The notes: a model not told the origin generated them from the letters alone. A DNA stretch of 64,000 nt from Saprospiraceae bacterium (GCA_022841345.1 JALHRR010000002.1:1-64000), one strand, 5' to 3'. Shown: positions 51,554 to 62,262, counted from the stretch's first letter. Program-made: numbers and translations.

Positions 51554-51817
51554 ATGGCATTAGAAAATGTAAAAGACTTGCAGGGTTTTTCTGAAAGCGA
51601 TCTTCGCGCAGAATTGATAAATCTGGAAGCAAAATATCAGAAAATGAAGTTCGAGCATACTGTAAAAGGTCTCGAAAATCCATTGGACATCCGTGTAATG
51701 CGTAAGAACATTGCCAGAATCAACACAGAGCTTCGCCAAAGGGAGTTGACTTTGTTATCCCCTGAAGAATTAAGCCTTCGGACCAAGATGAGAGCTAGAA
51801 GAAGTAAATCCAAATAA
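51554..51817 (+). CDS. rpmC: 50S ribosomal protein L29
   Basis: This 87-residue L29 has two helices with [19 protein letters not shown] and the signature [20 protein letters not shown]. It is about 20 residues longer than usual, through an N-terminal [14 protein letters not shown] and a basic C-terminal tail. It binds near the tunnel exit next to L23. Confidence 0.95.
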   Translation: MALENVKDLQGFSESDLRAELINLEAKYQKMKFEHTVKGLENPLDIRVMRKNIARINTELRQRELTLLSPEELSLRTKMRARRSKSK

Positions 51818-51831
51818 TAGATAGAAGTGTC

Positions 51832-52104
51832 ATGGAAGAACAAAAGGAATTAGAAAGAAACCTCAGGAAGATCAAAGTAGGAGTTGTGAAAAGCAATAAG
51901 ATGGATAAGACCATTACTGTTACAGTCACAAGACGTTTACAACACCCTATCTATGGAAAGTTTGTAAAAAAATCAAACTCTTTCATGGCTCATGATGATA
52001 AGAATGAGTGCAGTATCGGAGATTTAGTAAAAATCGCTGAAACCAGACCACTTAGCAAAAACAAAAGATGGCGCCTTGTAGAGGTCATCGAGAAGGCAAA
52101 ATAA
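51832..52104 (+). CDS. rpsQ: 30S ribosomal protein S17
   Basis: This 90-residue S17 has the motif [20 protein letters not shown] and the later [20 protein letters not shown]. It is an early assembly protein of the 30S subunit. The gap to rpmC is 14 bp. Confidence 0.98.
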   Translation: MEEQKELERNLRKIKVGVVKSNKMDKTITVTVTRRLQHPIYGKFVKKSNSFMAHDDKNECSIGDLVKIAETRPLSKNKRWRLVEVIEKAK

Positions 52105-52131
52105 TATATAAATCGCAATAATTAACAGACC

Positions 52132-52497
52132 ATGATCCAGCAGGAATCAAGACTCAGGGTGGCAGATAATAGCGGTGCAAAAGAAGTACTTTGTATCCGT
52201 GTACTTGGAGGTTCCAAGAGAAGATATGCTTCCATCGGCGACAAGATTGTTGTCAGTGTGAAGGATGCCACTCCCGGAGGTGTCAAGAAAGGTACAGTGT
52301 CTAAAGCTGTTATCGTAAGAACAAAGAAAGAAATCAGAAGAAAGGATGGATCTTACATTCGCTTTGATGATAATGCTGTGGTTCTCTTAAATGCAGCTGA
52401 TGAACCAAGAGGTACCCGTATCTTCGGTCCTGTTGCGAGAGAACTTCGTGATAAAGATTATATGAGAATTGTTTCACTTGCACCAGAGGTGCTATAA
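52132..52497 (+). CDS. rplN: 50S ribosomal protein L14
   Basis: This 121-residue L14 begins [20 protein letters not shown] and ends [16 protein letters not shown]. It forms an inter-subunit bridge and has the normal length. rplX follows after 11 bp. Confidence 0.98.
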   Translation: MIQQESRLRVADNSGAKEVLCIRVLGGSKRRYASIGDKIVVSVKDATPGGVKKGTVSKAVIVRTKKEIRRKDGSYIRFDDNAVVLLNAADEPRGTRIFGPVARELRDKDYMRIVSLAPEVL

Positions 52498-52508
52498 TAT
52501 CAAGGGCA

Positions 52509-52850
52509 ATGAAAGGTAGATCCGATAAGCGTTTTGCACCCAAATTTAAGATTAAGAAAGGCGATAAAGTAATCGTTATTTCTGGTTCTAACAAAGGCAA
52601 AACTGGTGAAGTGCTTCAAGTATTTCCTGATAAGGAAAGAGTGGTGATTGCTGATGTCAATCTGGTAAAGAAGCACAGAAAACCAACTGCTAACGATGCT
52701 GGTGGAATTGTAGAAATTCCGGCTCCGGTTCACATATCTAATGTTCAGATTGTGGACCCAAAGACTGGAACTGCTTCCAGAGTAGGTCGTAAGATAGTAG
52801 ATGGAGAAATAGTAAGATATTCTAAAAAGTCAGGTGAAATAATTAAGTGA
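52509..52850 (+). CDS. rplX: 50S ribosomal protein L24
   Basis: This 113-residue L24 has the KOW motif [20 protein letters not shown] and the [11 protein letters not shown] segment. The TGA stop shares a base with the ATG of rplE (TGATG at 52848-52852), so the two are translationally coupled. Confidence 0.97.
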   Translation: MKGRSDKRFAPKFKIKKGDKVIVISGSNKGKTGEVLQVFPDKERVVIADVNLVKKHRKPTANDAGGIVEIPAPVHISNVQIVDPKTGTASRVGRKIVDGEIVRYSKKSGEIIK

Positions 52851-53410
52851 TGAGCTATCAACCAAGATTAAAAAAGAAATACAGAGATGAGATTGTTCCT
52901 AAATTAATGGAGCAATTCGAATACAAATCTGTAATGCAGGTACCTAAACTACTTAAAGTAAGTATTAATCAGGGTATTGGTGATGCAGTGTCTGATAAGA
53001 AACTTGTGGATTCAGCATTAAATGAGCTTTCTACTATCGTAGGACAGAAAGCAGTTCCAACAAAAGCTAAGAAATCTGTTTCTAACTTCAAGTTGAGAGA
53101 AGGAATGACAATTGGTGTCAAAGTAACCCTTCGCAATGATCAGATGTATGAATTCCTGGATCGTTTAGTTTCTATTGCACTTCCGAGGGTAAGAGACTTC
53201 AAGGGAATCAATGAGAAAAGTTTTGATGGTCGCGGTAATTATACAATGGGTATCACTGAGCACATTATCTTCCCTGAGATTGATATTGACAAAGTAAACA
53301 AGATCGTAGGTATGGATATCAGCTTTGTAACCAGTGCCAAAAATGACACTGAAGCTATGCTGCTCCTGAAAGAATTAGGACTTCCATTTAGAAATCAACA
53401 ACGTAACTAA
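52850..53410 (+). CDS. rplE: 50S ribosomal protein L5
   Basis: This 186-residue L5 binds 5S r[23 protein letters not shown] opens it, and [20 protein letters not shown] and [15 protein letters not shown] are standard. The ATG at 52850 is preferred to the GTG at 52847. Confidence 0.97.
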   Translation: MSYQPRLKKKYRDEIVPKLMEQFEYKSVMQVPKLLKVSINQGIGDAVSDKKLVDSALNELSTIVGQKAVPTKAKKSVSNFKLREGMTIGVKVTLRNDQMYEFLDRLVSIALPRVRDFKGINEKSFDGRGNYTMGITEHIIFPEIDIDKVNKIVGMDISFVTSAKNDTEAMLLLKELGLPFRNQQRN

Positions 53411-53418
53411 AATATACA

Positions 53419-53688
53419 ATGGCTAAGAAATCAATCATAGCTAGAGAGCATAAAAGAGAGCGCATGGTCGCTAAGTATGCAGATCTTAGAAAAAAGTTGA
53501 AAGCAGAAGGTAACTGGGAAGAGTTGGACAAGCTTCCACGCAACTCCAACAAAATCCGTCTTCACAACAGATGCAAATTGACAGGCAGACCTAAAGGATA
53601 CATGAGAGATTTCGGTGTCAATAGGGTTATGTTCCGTAAAATGGCTAATGAGGGTAAGATTCCCGGAATTACAAAATCAAGCTGGTAA
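53419..53688 (+). CDS. rpsN: 30S ribosomal protein S14 (zinc-free type)
   Basis: This 89-residue S14 reads MAKKSIIAREHKRERMVAKY, with the end RLHNRCKLTGRPKGYMRDFG. It has one Cys rather than the two CxxC pairs of the zinc-binding form, so it is the zinc-independent type. The gap to rplE is 8 bp. Confidence 0.97.
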   Translation: MAKKSIIAREHKRERMVAKYADLRKKLKAEGNWEELDKLPRNSNKIRLHNRCKLTGRPKGYMRDFGVNRVMFRKMANEGKIPGITKSSW

Positions 53689-53714
53689 TTAATTAACAAT
53701 ATAGTTGAACGACA

Positions 53715-54116
53715 ATGGCAGTCACAGATCCAATAGCTGACTATCTGACAAGGATCAGAAACGCACAAATGGCAGGGCATACTGTAGTAGAGATTCCTGC
53801 TTCAAACCTGAAGGCAAAGATGACGGAAGTACTTTACGATAACGGTTATATCCACAAATATAAAGTAGATCGTACAGGTGTTCAGGGAGTTATCAAAATA
53901 GCTTTGAAGTATGATCCCAATACGAAAAGACCGGTTATTCGCGAACTGATCCGAATCAGTAAGCCTGGTTTGAGAAAGTTTTTTAAAACAAATGAGATAC
54001 CTCGTGTTATCAATGGCTTGGGAATAGCTATTGTATCAACATCAAAAGGGGTTCTTACTGATAAGCAAGCGAGAGAAGCCAAAGTTGGTGGTGAAGTGCT
54101 TTGCTACATTTATTAA
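53715..54116 (+). CDS. rpsH: 30S ribosomal protein S8
   Basis: This 133-residue S8 begins [19 protein letters not shown], and the rRNA-binding end ISTS-type loop reads [20 protein letters not shown]. In other bacteria S8 represses the spc operon. Confidence 0.98.
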   Translation: MAVTDPIADYLTRIRNAQMAGHTVVEIPASNLKAKMTEVLYDNGYIHKYKVDRTGVQGVIKIALKYDPNTKRPVIRELIRISKPGLRKFFKTNEIPRVINGLGIAIVSTSKGVLTDKQAREAKVGGEVLCYIY

Positions 54117-54139
54117 TTGAACGTACAACACTCTTAGTC

Positions 54140-54697
54140 ATGTCAAGAATAGGAAAATCACCTATCGAGTTACCTAAAGGAGTTGAAATCTCCGTGAGCA
54201 AAGGAAATCTTGTCACTGTGAAAGGTGCAAAAGGTCAACTTTCTCAACAAGTAGATCCTGATTTGGTGATAAAAATAGAAGACGGTATCATCACAGTTGA
54301 ACGTCCTACTGAACAGCAACGCCACAGAGCTGCCCACGGTCTTTACCGTTCTTTGATTTTTAACATGGTCAAAGGGGTTTCTGATGGATTCGTAAAAGAA
54401 TTGGAGCTTGTCGGTGTGGGTTACAGAGCCAATAGCACAGGAAATCTTTTGGAATTGTCCCTGGGATATTCTCACCCTATTATGTTCTATATACCGGATG
54501 AAGTGAAGTTAACGACTGCTGCGGAAAAGGGTCAGCTTCCATTGATCAGACTGGAGAGTTCAGATGTTCAACTTTTAGGTCAGGTAGCTGCCAAAATCAG
54601 AGCATTCAGAAAACCTGAACCTTACAAAGGAAAAGGTGTAAAATATAAAGGAGAAGTAATCAGACGTAAAGCTGGTAAAACTTCAAGCAAAAAATAA
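54140..54697 (+). CDS. rplF: 50S ribosomal protein L6
   Basis: This 185-residue L6 has two alike domains and the C-terminal signature PEPYKGKGVKYKGEVIRRKA. The start at 54140 (MSRIGKSPIELPKGVEI) is preferred to 54101, which lies inside rpsH. Confidence 0.97.
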   Translation: MSRIGKSPIELPKGVEISVSKGNLVTVKGAKGQLSQQVDPDLVIKIEDGIITVERPTEQQRHRAAHGLYRSLIFNMVKGVSDGFVKELELVGVGYRANSTGNLLELSLGYSHPIMFYIPDEVKLTTAAEKGQLPLIRLESSDVQLLGQVAAKIRAFRKPEPYKGKGVKYKGEVIRRKAGKTSSKK

Positions 54698-54724
54698 TTA
54701 ACTATTTTTCAATAGTACTGAGTT

Positions 54725-55078
54725 ATGAAATTTTCTAAAGAAGGTAGAAGAAGACGGATTCAAAACCGTGTTCGTAAGAAGGTAGGCGGAACCGCTGAAC
54801 GTCCGAGATTAAGTGTTTATCGCAGCAATAAAGCAATTTATTGCCAGTTGATTGATGACGATCAGGGAGTTACTTTGGCTTATGCTTCTTCTAAGGATGC
54901 AGGTTTAGATGCATCCGGAACTAAAGTAGACCAGGCTAAGCAGGTCGGTAAAGCAATTGCAGAGAAAGCTGTTAGCAAAAGTATCGAATTAGTTGTTTTC
55001 GATCGTAGTGGTTATTTATATCATGGTCGCGTCAAAGCATTGGCTGACGGTGCTCGCGAAGGCGGACTCAAGTTTTAA
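54725..55078 (+). CDS. rplR: 50S ribosomal protein L18
   Basis: This 117-residue L18 binds 5S rRNA with L5. [20 protein letters not shown] and [20 protein letters not shown] are typical. rpsE follows after 12 bp. Confidence 0.98.
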   Translation: MKFSKEGRRRRIQNRVRKKVGGTAERPRLSVYRSNKAIYCQLIDDDQGVTLAYASSKDAGLDASGTKVDQAKQVGKAIAEKAVSKSIELVVFDRSGYLYHGRVKALADGAREGGLKF

Positions 55079-55090
55079 AAAATAAACGGA

Positions 55091-55609
55091 ATGTCAAGGA
55101 ATATCAGAAAAGTAAGCCCTACTGAGGCTACAGAATTAAAAGATAAATTGGTAGCACTAAACCGTGTAGCCAAAGTGACCAAGGGTGGTCGTACGTTTAG
55201 TTTTGCAGCCATCGTAGTAGTGGGTGATGGTAATGGAACTGTAGGTCAGGGTCTTGGCAAAGCCAGAGAGGTTGCTGATGCAATCTCAAAGGCTGTGGAT
55301 GATGCCAAAAAGAACCTGATTAAAGTTCCAATATTAAAAGGAACTGTTCCTCATGCTCAGAAAGGTAAATACGGGGCCGGAAAAGTTCTGGTGAAGCCGG
55401 CAGCAGATGGTACGGGTGTAATTGCCGGTGGTGCTATGCGTGCCGTTCTGGAAATTGCAGGAGTACATAATGTATTGGCTAAGTCAATGGGTTCTTCCAA
55501 TCCTCACAATGTTGTTAAAGCTACTATTGATGCCCTTGCAAGTATGAGAAGCCCTATTGAGGTTGCTCAGAACAGAGGTATCTCTTTGGACAAGCTATTT
55601 AAAGGCTAA
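55091..55609 (+). CDS. rpsE: 30S ribosomal protein S5
   Basis: This 172-residue S5 is needed for decoding fidelity. The double-stranded-RNA-binding part [20 protein letters not shown] and [12 protein letters not shown]-type segment ([20 protein letters not shown]) are intact. It has the normal length. Confidence 0.98.
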   Translation: MSRNIRKVSPTEATELKDKLVALNRVAKVTKGGRTFSFAAIVVVGDGNGTVGQGLGKAREVADAISKAVDDAKKNLIKVPILKGTVPHAQKGKYGAGKVLVKPAADGTGVIAGGAMRAVLEIAGVHNVLAKSMGSSNPHNVVKATIDALASMRSPIEVAQNRGISLDKLFKG

Positions 55610-55636
55610 TTATCATAATTATTGATTCATAAGATA

Positions 55637-55819
55637 ATGGGAAAGATAAAGATTACACAGGTTAAAAGTGCCATTGATCGTCCTCATAGACAGAAAGATA
55701 CACTGAAAGCACTCGGATTGAGAAGAATCAATCAGAGTGTGGTTCACAATGTCAATCCTCAGATTACGGGAATGGTAAAACGAGTGGAGCATCTCATTTC
55801 TGTTGAGGAAATGAATTGA
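55637..55819 (+). CDS. rpmD: 50S ribosomal protein L30
   Basis: This 60-residue L30 reads MGKIKITQVKSAIDRPHRQK, then TLKALGLRRINQ. The start at 55637 matches the usual L30 opening; the upstream ATG at 55622 adds five residues. Confidence 0.95.
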   Translation: MGKIKITQVKSAIDRPHRQKDTLKALGLRRINQSVVHNVNPQITGMVKRVEHLISVEEMN

Positions 55820-55847
55820 TCTGTAAATAAAAAAAAAGATTATTCCA

Positions 55848-56297
55848 ATGGAACTGTCAAATTTAAGGCCTGCAAAAGGCGCTGTTAAAAGTCGTAAAAG
55901 AATTGCCAGAGGTACAGGTAGTGGCCGCGGTGGTACTTCTACAAGAGGTCACAAAGGTGATAAAGCCAGATCTGGTTTCAAGAATAAAAGAAATTTTGAA
56001 GGTGGTCAAATGCCGCTTCAAATGCGTCTTCCTAAAAGAGGGTTCAAGAATTTCAACAGAGTATCCTATGTACCTCTAAACTTGAGTCGTCTTCAGGAAA
56101 TTGCTGAGAAGTACAGTGTTTCAATTATTGACATGGACTTTCTGGTGCAGGAAGGAATTGTAAATAAAGGTGATTTGATCAAAATTTTGGCACATGGTGA
56201 GATTACTACTGCCTTGACTGTAACTGCTCATGGTGCTTCTGAGAAAGCTTCTGAAGCAATATCAGCAGCAGGTGGTACAGTAAATCTTGTAAAATAA
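55848..56297 (+). CDS. rplO: 50S ribosomal protein L15
   Basis: This 149-residue L15 has the glycine-rich N-terminal GTGSGRGGTSTRGHKGDKAR and FEGGQMPLQMRLPKRGFKN. It is a late-assembly protein of the 50S subunit. secY starts 8 bp later. Confidence 0.98.
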   Translation: MELSNLRPAKGAVKSRKRIARGTGSGRGGTSTRGHKGDKARSGFKNKRNFEGGQMPLQMRLPKRGFKNFNRVSYVPLNLSRLQEIAEKYSVSIIDMDFLVQEGIVNKGDLIKILAHGEITTALTVTAHGASEKASEAISAAGGTVNLVK

Positions 56298-56305
56298 TCC
56301 CCCCA

Positions 56306-57673
56306 ATGAAATTTATCCAAACCCTCAAAAATATCTGGAAGATTAAAGAGTTGCGCGATCGCATTCTTTATACTTTAGGATTGTTAATGGTATTCCGCCT
56401 GGGTTCATTTATAGTGCTACCCGGTGTAGTACCTTCAGCTCTTGAGGCTAATCAGGCTACACAAGGCGCCAATGACCTTTTAGGTTTGATTAATATATTT
56501 ACAGGTGGTGCATTTAACAATGCATCCATTTTTGCATTAGGAATCATGCCTTATATTACTGCATCTATTATAGTTCAGTTGATGGGTTTTGCGGTACCAT
56601 ACTTCCAAAGGTTGCAACAACATGAGGGAGAATCAGGCAGAAAGAAACTTAATCAAATAACACGACTTCTTACAGTCGCCATCACTCTGGTGCAGGGTGG
56701 AGGTTATTTAACATATATCAACTCCTTGGGAGCAGTCAGTCCAACATTACCCCCTGGTTTATTTTGGATTACAAATATCATTGTATTGGCAGGTGGGACA
56801 ATGTTTGCAATGTGGTTAGGTGAAAGAATTACAGAGAAAGGAATAGGTAATGGTATCTCATTGTTGATCATGATCGGTATTGTAGCTCAATTACCACAGG
56901 CGCTTATTTTTGAATTCCAGTCTCAACTCGCTTCAGGTGGATTCATTGTATTTGTTGTTGAAATGATTTTCTTCTTCCTGGTCGTATTGGTAACGGTGCT
57001 GCTGGTGCAAGGTGTCAGAAAAATTCCGATTCAATTTGCAAAACGAGCTGTGGGTAGGACAGGGACTTCTCTTCCTGCTGCCGGCAACAGAGATTATATT
57101 CCGCTGAAGGTAATCGCAGCAGGTGTTATGCCAATCATCTTTGCTCAGGCACTTATGTTTTTGCCGGCAACTATTGGACAATTTGCAATGGGAGACTCTG
57201 GCGAGTTTGCAGGATCTGGTTTCTTAAGACAGTTGACTGATACAAATTCAGGCGTTTACAATGTAATTTACTTTTTGTTAATTGTTGTATTTACATATGT
57301 ATATACCGCATTGATCGTAAATTCTCAACAATATTCAGAATATCTTAAGCGGCAAAACGCTTATATTCCTGGTATCAAACCTGGAAAAAATACAGCTGAT
57401 TTTATCGATTCGATTACTTCCAAGATTACACTTCCGGGTGCTGTATCTTTAGGTTTGATCGCCATACTTCCTGCATTTGCATCCATTTTTGGTGTAAACA
57501 CAGCATTTGCAGTATTCTTTGGTGGAACTACACTTTTGATCATGGTGGGTGTTGTTCTCGACACGCTTCAACAAATAGAGAGCTACCTTTTGATGAGAAA
57601 GTATGATGGTCTGGTTAAGTCAGGGAGAATTAGAGGAAGGAGTGGAATGCAGGGCATAGGTGCCGGCATGTAA
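56306..57673 (+). CDS. secY: Preprotein translocase subunit SecY
   Basis: This 455-residue channel protein has ten membrane segments. The plug and the TM2 region include GIMPYITASIIVQLM. The cytoplasmic loop that binds SecA or ribosome is seen in VQGVRKIPIQFAKR. It forms the translocon with SecE and with SecG (18684-18947). Translation is likely coupled with rplO through the 8-bp gap. Confidence 0.98.
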   Translation: MKFIQTLKNIWKIKELRDRILYTLGLLMVFRLGSFIVLPGVVPSALEANQATQGANDLLGLINIFTGGAFNNASIFALGIMPYITASIIVQLMGFAVPYFQRLQQHEGESGRKKLNQITRLLTVAITLVQGGGYLTYINSLGAVSPTLPPGLFWITNIIVLAGGTMFAMWLGERITEKGIGNGISLLIMIGIVAQLPQALIFEFQSQLASGGFIVFVVEMIFFFLVVLVTVLLVQGVRKIPIQFAKRAVGRTGTSLPAAGNRDYIPLKVIAAGVMPIIFAQALMFLPATIGQFAMGDSGEFAGSGFLRQLTDTNSGVYNVIYFLLIVVFTYVYTALIVNSQQYSEYLKRQNAYIPGIKPGKNTADFIDSITSKITLPGAVSLGLIAILPAFASIFGVNTAFAVFFGGTTLLIMVGVVLDTLQQIESYLLMRKYDGLVKSGRIRGRSGMQGIGAGM

Positions 57674-57721
57674 TATAAAATTAGCTCGGTCCATTTATTT
57701 GTACCTTTTAGCATAAAGCAA

Positions 57722-58531
57722 ATGGTGATTTATAAAACAAATGAAGAAATTGAGCTGATTAGAAAAAGTTGCTTACTGGTTTGTGAAACATTGGCATATG
57801 TGGGATCAATGATTAAACCAGGTTCAACGGGGAAGACCCTTGACAAAGCAGCGGAAGAATTTATCAGATCACATGATGCTCTGCCCGGTTTCAAAGGATA
57901 TCGGAATTTTCCTGCCACTTTGTGTTTTTCTGTGAATGAAGTAGTTGTTCATGGAATTCCGGGAGAAAAAGAATTGAAAGATGGAGATATAGTATCAGTA
58001 GATTGTGGAGTATTCATGAATGGCTTTTTTGGAGATGCTGCTTATACCTTTCTAATAGGGGAAGTTGTTCCGGAAGTTATTGACTTATGTGTTGCCACAA
58101 AAATTTCTTTATATAAAGGCATAGAAGCTGCCGTAGCAGGTAATAGAATTGGTGATATTGGTGCGGCTATTCAGGATTATACAGAGAAGACTCATCATTA
58201 TACTGTTGTAAAAGATTTAGTGGGGCACGGAGTAGGAAGAAATCTTCATGAATCTCCTGAAGTACCAAATTTTGGTAAAAAGGGCAAAGGTCTTTTAATG
58301 AAGGAAGGTTTAGTGATCGCGATAGAGCCAATGATTAATCTTGGAGTGCGCAATGTGTATCAGTCAAAGGATGGATGGACGATTTTTACAAGAGATCGAA
58401 AGCCTTCTGCCCATTACGAACATACCATCGCAGTAAAGAAAGGTCAGTCTGATATCTTGTCTGATCATACTATTATTGAAGATGCAATTAAAAAAAATCC
58501 GAATCTGACGGATATTTCAGAGAAAAGATAG
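57722..58531 (+). CDS. map: Methionine aminopeptidase type I
   Basis: This 269-residue enzyme removes N-terminal Met. The His in VVHGIPG and the metal ligands are present: two Asp in [10 protein letters not shown] and FFGDAAYTF, His in [12 protein letters not shown], Glu in AIEPMIN and a final Glu in HYEHTIAV. A 48-bp gap follows secY. Confidence 0.97.
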   Translation: MVIYKTNEEIELIRKSCLLVCETLAYVGSMIKPGSTGKTLDKAAEEFIRSHDALPGFKGYRNFPATLCFSVNEVVVHGIPGEKELKDGDIVSVDCGVFMNGFFGDAAYTFLIGEVVPEVIDLCVATKISLYKGIEAAVAGNRIGDIGAAIQDYTEKTHHYTVVKDLVGHGVGRNLHESPEVPNFGKKGKGLLMKEGLVIAIEPMINLGVRNVYQSKDGWTIFTRDRKPSAHYEHTIAVKKGQSDILSDHTIIEDAIKKNPNLTDISEKR

Positions 58532-58556
58532 ATATTTGCACTCCGAAATAAAAAAT

Positions 58557-58775
58557 ATGGCAAAACAGGATTTAATTAAACAGGATGGTATCATAGAAGA
58601 GGCGTTATCAAACGCCATGTTTAGGGTTAGATTGGAGAATGATCACCAAATACTGGCGACAATTTCGGGTAAGATGAGGATGAATTATATTAGGATTCTC
58701 CCGGGCGATAAGGTGGCGGTAGAAATGTCTCCATATGATTTATCAAGAGGAAGAATTATTTACAGGTATAAATAA
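58557..58775 (+). CDS. infA: Translation initiation factor IF-1
   Basis: This 72-residue OB-fold protein begins [20 protein letters not shown] and has the [20 protein letters not shown] core. It blocks the A site during initiation. The start at 58557 gives the universal IF-1 opening; the earlier ATG at 58536 is not used. Confidence 0.97.
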   Translation: MAKQDLIKQDGIIEEALSNAMFRVRLENDHQILATISGKMRMNYIRILPGDKVAVEMSPYDLSRGRIIYRYK

Positions 58776-58789
58776 CAAGGAAAGAGATC

Positions 58790-58906
58790 ATGAAAGTCAG
58801 AGCATCGATTAAGAAAAGGTCTGTAGATTGTAAAATCGTACGCAGAAACGGTAAACTGTACATTATCAACAAAAAGAACCCGAAGTTTAAACAGCGTCAG
58901 GGTTAA
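58790..58906 (+). CDS. rpmJ: 50S ribosomal protein L36 (zinc-free type)
   Basis: This 38-residue L36, too short for routine gene finding, reads [20 protein letters not shown] then [18 protein letters not shown]. Of the four zinc ligands of the classical form (Cys11, Cys14, Cys27, His32) only Cys14 remains, so it is the zinc-independent type. It lies between infA (14 bp) and rpsM (31 bp). Confidence 0.95.
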   Translation: MKVRASIKKRSVDCKIVRRNGKLYIINKKNPKFKQRQG

Positions 58907-58937
58907 TATTTTATTGAACTATTAAGTATTATTATAT

Positions 58938-59315
58938 ATGGCTCGTATTGCTGGCGTTGACTTACCTAGAAACAAGAGAGGTGTAATCGGATTGACTTAC
59001 ATCTACGGAATAGGTAGAACTGTATCCTCCATGATTTTGGAGCGCGCAGGTATCAGTGAAGATGTGAAAGTAGAAGCATGGACAGATGATAATGTAAAGG
59101 ACATTACCAAGATCATCAATGAAGATGTGAAAGTAGAAGGTCAGTTACGTTCTGAAGTTCAAATGAATATCAAGCGTTTGATGGACATTGGTTGCTACAG
59201 AGGTCTCAGACACAGAAAAGGTCTTCCTTTAAGAGGTCAGAGAACCAAGACAAATGCAAGAACACGTAAAGGAAAACGTAAGACGGTAGCAAATAAGAAA
59301 AAAGCCACTAAATAA
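58938..59315 (+). CDS. rpsM: 30S ribosomal protein S13
   Basis: This 125-residue S13 begins [20 protein letters not shown] and ends with the tRNA-contacting basic tail [17 protein letters not shown]. It bridges the head to the 50S subunit. Confidence 0.98.
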   Translation: MARIAGVDLPRNKRGVIGLTYIYGIGRTVSSMILERAGISEDVKVEAWTDDNVKDITKIINEDVKVEGQLRSEVQMNIKRLMDIGCYRGLRHRKGLPLRGQRTKTNARTRKGKRKTVANKKKATK

Positions 59316-59339
59316 CCATTAACCCATAAGAGTCATACC

Positions 59340-59726
59340 ATGGCTAAAGCAAAAAAAGTAAAGAAACGCGTAGTAAAAGTAGAACCTGAAGGTTTAGCTT
59401 TTATTCAGGCGACCTTCAACAATATTATCATATCCCTGTGCAATAAGCAAGGTCAGGTTATTTCCTGGTCTTCTGCAGGTAAGTCTGGATTCAGAGGTTC
59501 TAAAAAGAATACTCCTTATGCAGCTCAGATTTCAGCGGCAGATTGTGCTAAAGTAGCACATGATGCTGGATTGAGAGCAGTTGATGTATATGTGAAGGGA
59601 CCAGGTTCAGGAAGAGAAGCAGCCATCAGAGCTATCGATACTTCAGGAATCAAGGTATTAGTTATCCAGGATGTGACTCCGGTTCCACACAATGGATGTC
59701 GTCCTCCAAAGCGCAGAAGAGTTTAA
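59340..59726 (+). CDS. rpsK: 30S ribosomal protein S11
   Basis: This 128-residue S11 reads [20 protein letters not shown], then [20 protein letters not shown], and ends [18 protein letters not shown]. It forms the platform near the E site. Confidence 0.98.
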   Translation: MAKAKKVKKRVVKVEPEGLAFIQATFNNIIISLCNKQGQVISWSSAGKSGFRGSKKNTPYAAQISAADCAKVAHDAGLRAVDVYVKGPGSGREAAIRAIDTSGIKVLVIQDVTPVPHNGCRPPKRRRV

Positions 59727-59751
59727 TTAATAAATCAGGAATAAGTAAGAT

Positions 59752-60363
59752 ATGGCAAGGTATACAGGTCCTGCTACCAAAAAAGCTAGAAGTTTTGGCG
59801 AAGCAATTTACGGTTATGATAAGGCTTTCGAAAAGAGAAAATATCCTCCTGGGCAACATGGTATGAACCGTAAGCGTAAGCAACGTTCTGACTATGCTCT
59901 TCAATTGAGCGAAAAGCAAAAGGCAAAATATACATACGGTGTTCTCGAAAGACAATTCCGTAATACTTTTGAAACTGCCGCAAGAAAAAGTGGTGTTACG
60001 GGAGAGATTTTGCTTCAAATGTTGGAAGCAAGACTAGATAACACAGTATTCAGATTGGGTATTGCTCCAACCAGAAGAGCTGCTCGTCAACTTGTTTCTC
60101 ACAAGCATATTACAGTAAATGGCATTGTTACTAATATTCCTTCTTACCAGATGAAAAATGGTGATATTGTTGGTGTGCGTGGTAAATCACAAGCCCTTTC
60201 AGTAGTGAAGGAAAATGTAGCCAAGAAAACAGACGTTCGTAAGTTTGGTTGGCTTCAGTGGAATCCAGACAAGTATGAAGGTATCTTCTTACAGTATCCT
60301 TCAAGGGATCAGATTCCTGAAAAAATCAACGAACAACTTATTGTCGAATTGTACTCTAAGTAA
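59752..60363 (+). CDS. rpsD: 30S ribosomal protein S4
   Basis: This 203-residue S4 begins [20 protein letters not shown], and the S4 domain is [20 protein letters not shown], then [11 protein letters not shown]. It starts 30S assembly. A 13-bp hairpin lies just after its stop, before rpoA. Confidence 0.98.
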   Translation: MARYTGPATKKARSFGEAIYGYDKAFEKRKYPPGQHGMNRKRKQRSDYALQLSEKQKAKYTYGVLERQFRNTFETAARKSGVTGEILLQMLEARLDNTVFRLGIAPTRRAARQLVSHKHITVNGIVTNIPSYQMKNGDIVGVRGKSQALSVVKENVAKKTDVRKFGWLQWNPDKYEGIFLQYPSRDQIPEKINEQLIVELYSK

Positions 60364-60370
60364 TCTTCAT

Positions 60371-60400
60371 TTTTGACAACTGATGTTTCAGTTGTCAAAA
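60371..60400 (+). terminator. Strong hairpin between rpsD and rpoA
   Basis: TTTTGACAACTGA (60371-60383) pairs perfectly with its complement (60388-60400) around loop TGTT. GTGTTTTTATAG follows, so there is only a weak T-run. It could be an attenuator or an mRNA end that reduces read-through into rpoA. Confidence 0.6.
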
Positions 60401-60448
60401 GTGTTTTTATAGTATTGCATTTAGCTTTTTCATCAAGAATATTTTCAA

Positions 60449-61447
60449 ATGAGTATATTACATTTCCAAAAACCTGACAAAATTCTTCTTCGCAAAGCAA
60501 ATGACTTTGAAGGAGTTTTTGAGTTTAAACCACTTGAGCCTGGTTTTGGCCAGACTGTTGGTAACTCTTTGAGAAGGGTTTTATTATCTTCACTTGAAGG
60601 TTATGCCATCTCAGCAGTGCGTATTGCAGGCGTGGATCATGAGTTTTCTACAATTAAAGGAGTTGTAGAAGATGTGGTTGAAATCATCCTGAATCTTAAG
60701 CAGATCAGATTGAAGCAGACTTTGTCTGACGAAGATTTGGCTGAAGAAAAGATATACATTACTATCCGCGGTAAAGAAACATTTACCGCAGGTGATATCG
60801 AAGAACATACAAATGTGTTCAAAGTGATGAACCCTGAGCAGTTGATCTGCACAATGGAACCATCAGTGAATTTAGAAATGGAATTGACTGTAACTAAAGG
60901 TCGTGGTTATGTTCCTGCTGATGAAAATCTTCCAAAAGATGCTCCAATTGGAGTTATCCCGGTTGATGCCATCTATACTCCAATCAAGAATGTAGCTTAT
61001 CAGGTGTCAAACACTCGTGTAGGTCAAAGAACTGACTACGAAATGTTGACAATTGAAGTGAAAACTGATGGAACTATACATCCGGAACAAGCTATCAAAG
61101 AGGCTTCACGTATTTTGATTCAACACCTGATGCTGATCACTGATGAGAATATCACTTTTGATGATGCTTCCAGAAGTCAGGACACAGTTGTTGACGAGCA
61201 TATCCTTCACATGAGAAAGTTACTTAAAACATCTCTTGAAGATTTGGATCTGTCTGTACGTGCATACAACTGTTTGAAAGCCGCCAAGATTAATTCCCTT
61301 GCTGAATTAGTTCAATATGAGACGCACGTCCTTTTGAAGTTCAGAAATTTTGGAAAGAAATCTTTGGTAGAAATCGAAGAACTATTACAAACCAAAGGAT
61401 TGAACTTTGGAATGGATTTGTCCAAATATAAACTGGACGAAGAATAA
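60449..61447 (+). CDS. rpoA: RNA polymerase subunit alpha
   Basis: This 332-residue alpha subunit has the N-terminal assembly domain with [20 protein letters not shown] followed by EGYAIS, and the C-terminal HhH domain with [20 protein letters not shown] and [12 protein letters not shown]. It dimerises to start RNA polymerase assembly. It is 85 bp after rpsD and 91 bp before rplQ. Confidence 0.98.
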   Translation: MSILHFQKPDKILLRKANDFEGVFEFKPLEPGFGQTVGNSLRRVLLSSLEGYAISAVRIAGVDHEFSTIKGVVEDVVEIILNLKQIRLKQTLSDEDLAEEKIYITIRGKETFTAGDIEEHTNVFKVMNPEQLICTMEPSVNLEMELTVTKGRGYVPADENLPKDAPIGVIPVDAIYTPIKNVAYQVSNTRVGQRTDYEMLTIEVKTDGTIHPEQAIKEASRILIQHLMLITDENITFDDASRSQDTVVDEHILHMRKLLKTSLEDLDLSVRAYNCLKAAKINSLAELVQYETHVLLKFRNFGKKSLVEIEELLQTKGLNFGMDLSKYKLDEE

Positions 61448-61538
61448 TCTAACTTAATTAGTTAGTTCAATTAATTTTAAATCATTGTATTAACCTGGTA
61501 GCTGAAAAGCTCGGTGATACGAAGTTAAACCAATTGTT

Positions 61539-62237
61539 ATGAGACACGGTGATAAGGTTAACAACCTCGGACGAAAGAAAGGGCACAGAGTAGCACTTTT
61601 GAAAAATATGTCCATTTCTTTGATTACTCACAAGAGAATCAAAACGACAATAGCAAAAGCAAAAGCTTTGCGTTTGCACATTGAGCCATTGATTTCTAAA
61701 TCTAAAGTGAATACTACACATTCACGCAGAGTTGTTTTCAGCTATTTACAAAATAAGGATGCAGTAAACGAGTTGTTTTCTACTGTTGCTGAGAAAGTAG
61801 CTTCTCGTCCGGGTGGATATACAAGAGTTATTCGTACTGGATTCCGTAGAAGTGACGGATCTGAGATGGCTATCATAGAATTGGTTGACTTTAATCTGGA
61901 GTATAGCGGTTCAGACTCACCGGCTTCTAAGAAATCAAAACGTTCAAGAAGAGGTAAATCTAAAAAGTCCGGTAGTACTGAAGGAGTTGCCACTGCAGCA
62001 GCAACTACTGCGGCTGTAGTAGCATCAGAAGCACTTCCTGAACAGGAAGTTGATGAAGCAGCAGTAACGCTGGATCAGGCTCCTCCTACAAATACTGATA
62101 CTCAGGAAGAAACAGTGGTAGATGCGCCAGCTGCAGATGAAGTATCAGAAGAATTGCCGGTTCAGGAAGCAGATGAGACAGGTGAAACGCCTGATGAGAG
62201 TACTCCTTCCGATAGTGATACTCAGGAAAAAGAATAA
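61539..62237 (+). CDS. rplQ: 50S ribosomal protein L17 with a long acidic tail
   Basis: This L17 begins [20 protein letters not shown] and has the core to about residue 120 ([18 protein letters not shown]). At 232 residues it is about twice the usual length. A basic linker ([16 protein letters not shown]) is followed by an Ala/Val stretch and two copies of an acidic unit ([20 protein letters not shown] and [20 protein letters not shown], each followed by xDTQE). The tail is probably disordered. It ends the operon at a terminator. Confidence 0.93.
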   Translation: MRHGDKVNNLGRKKGHRVALLKNMSISLITHKRIKTTIAKAKALRLHIEPLISKSKVNTTHSRRVVFSYLQNKDAVNELFSTVAEKVASRPGGYTRVIRTGFRRSDGSEMAIIELVDFNLEYSGSDSPASKKSKRSRRGKSKKSGSTEGVATAAATTAAVVASEALPEQEVDEAAVTLDQAPPTNTDTQEETVVDAPAADEVSEELPVQEADETGETPDESTPSDSDTQEKE

Positions 62238-62262
62238 AGTTTGTCGACATACTATATAATTA

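Noticed and set aside
58790-58906. Loss of zinc ligands in L36 as an inactivating change
   Set aside because: The zinc-free form of L36 is common and the protein is otherwise complete.
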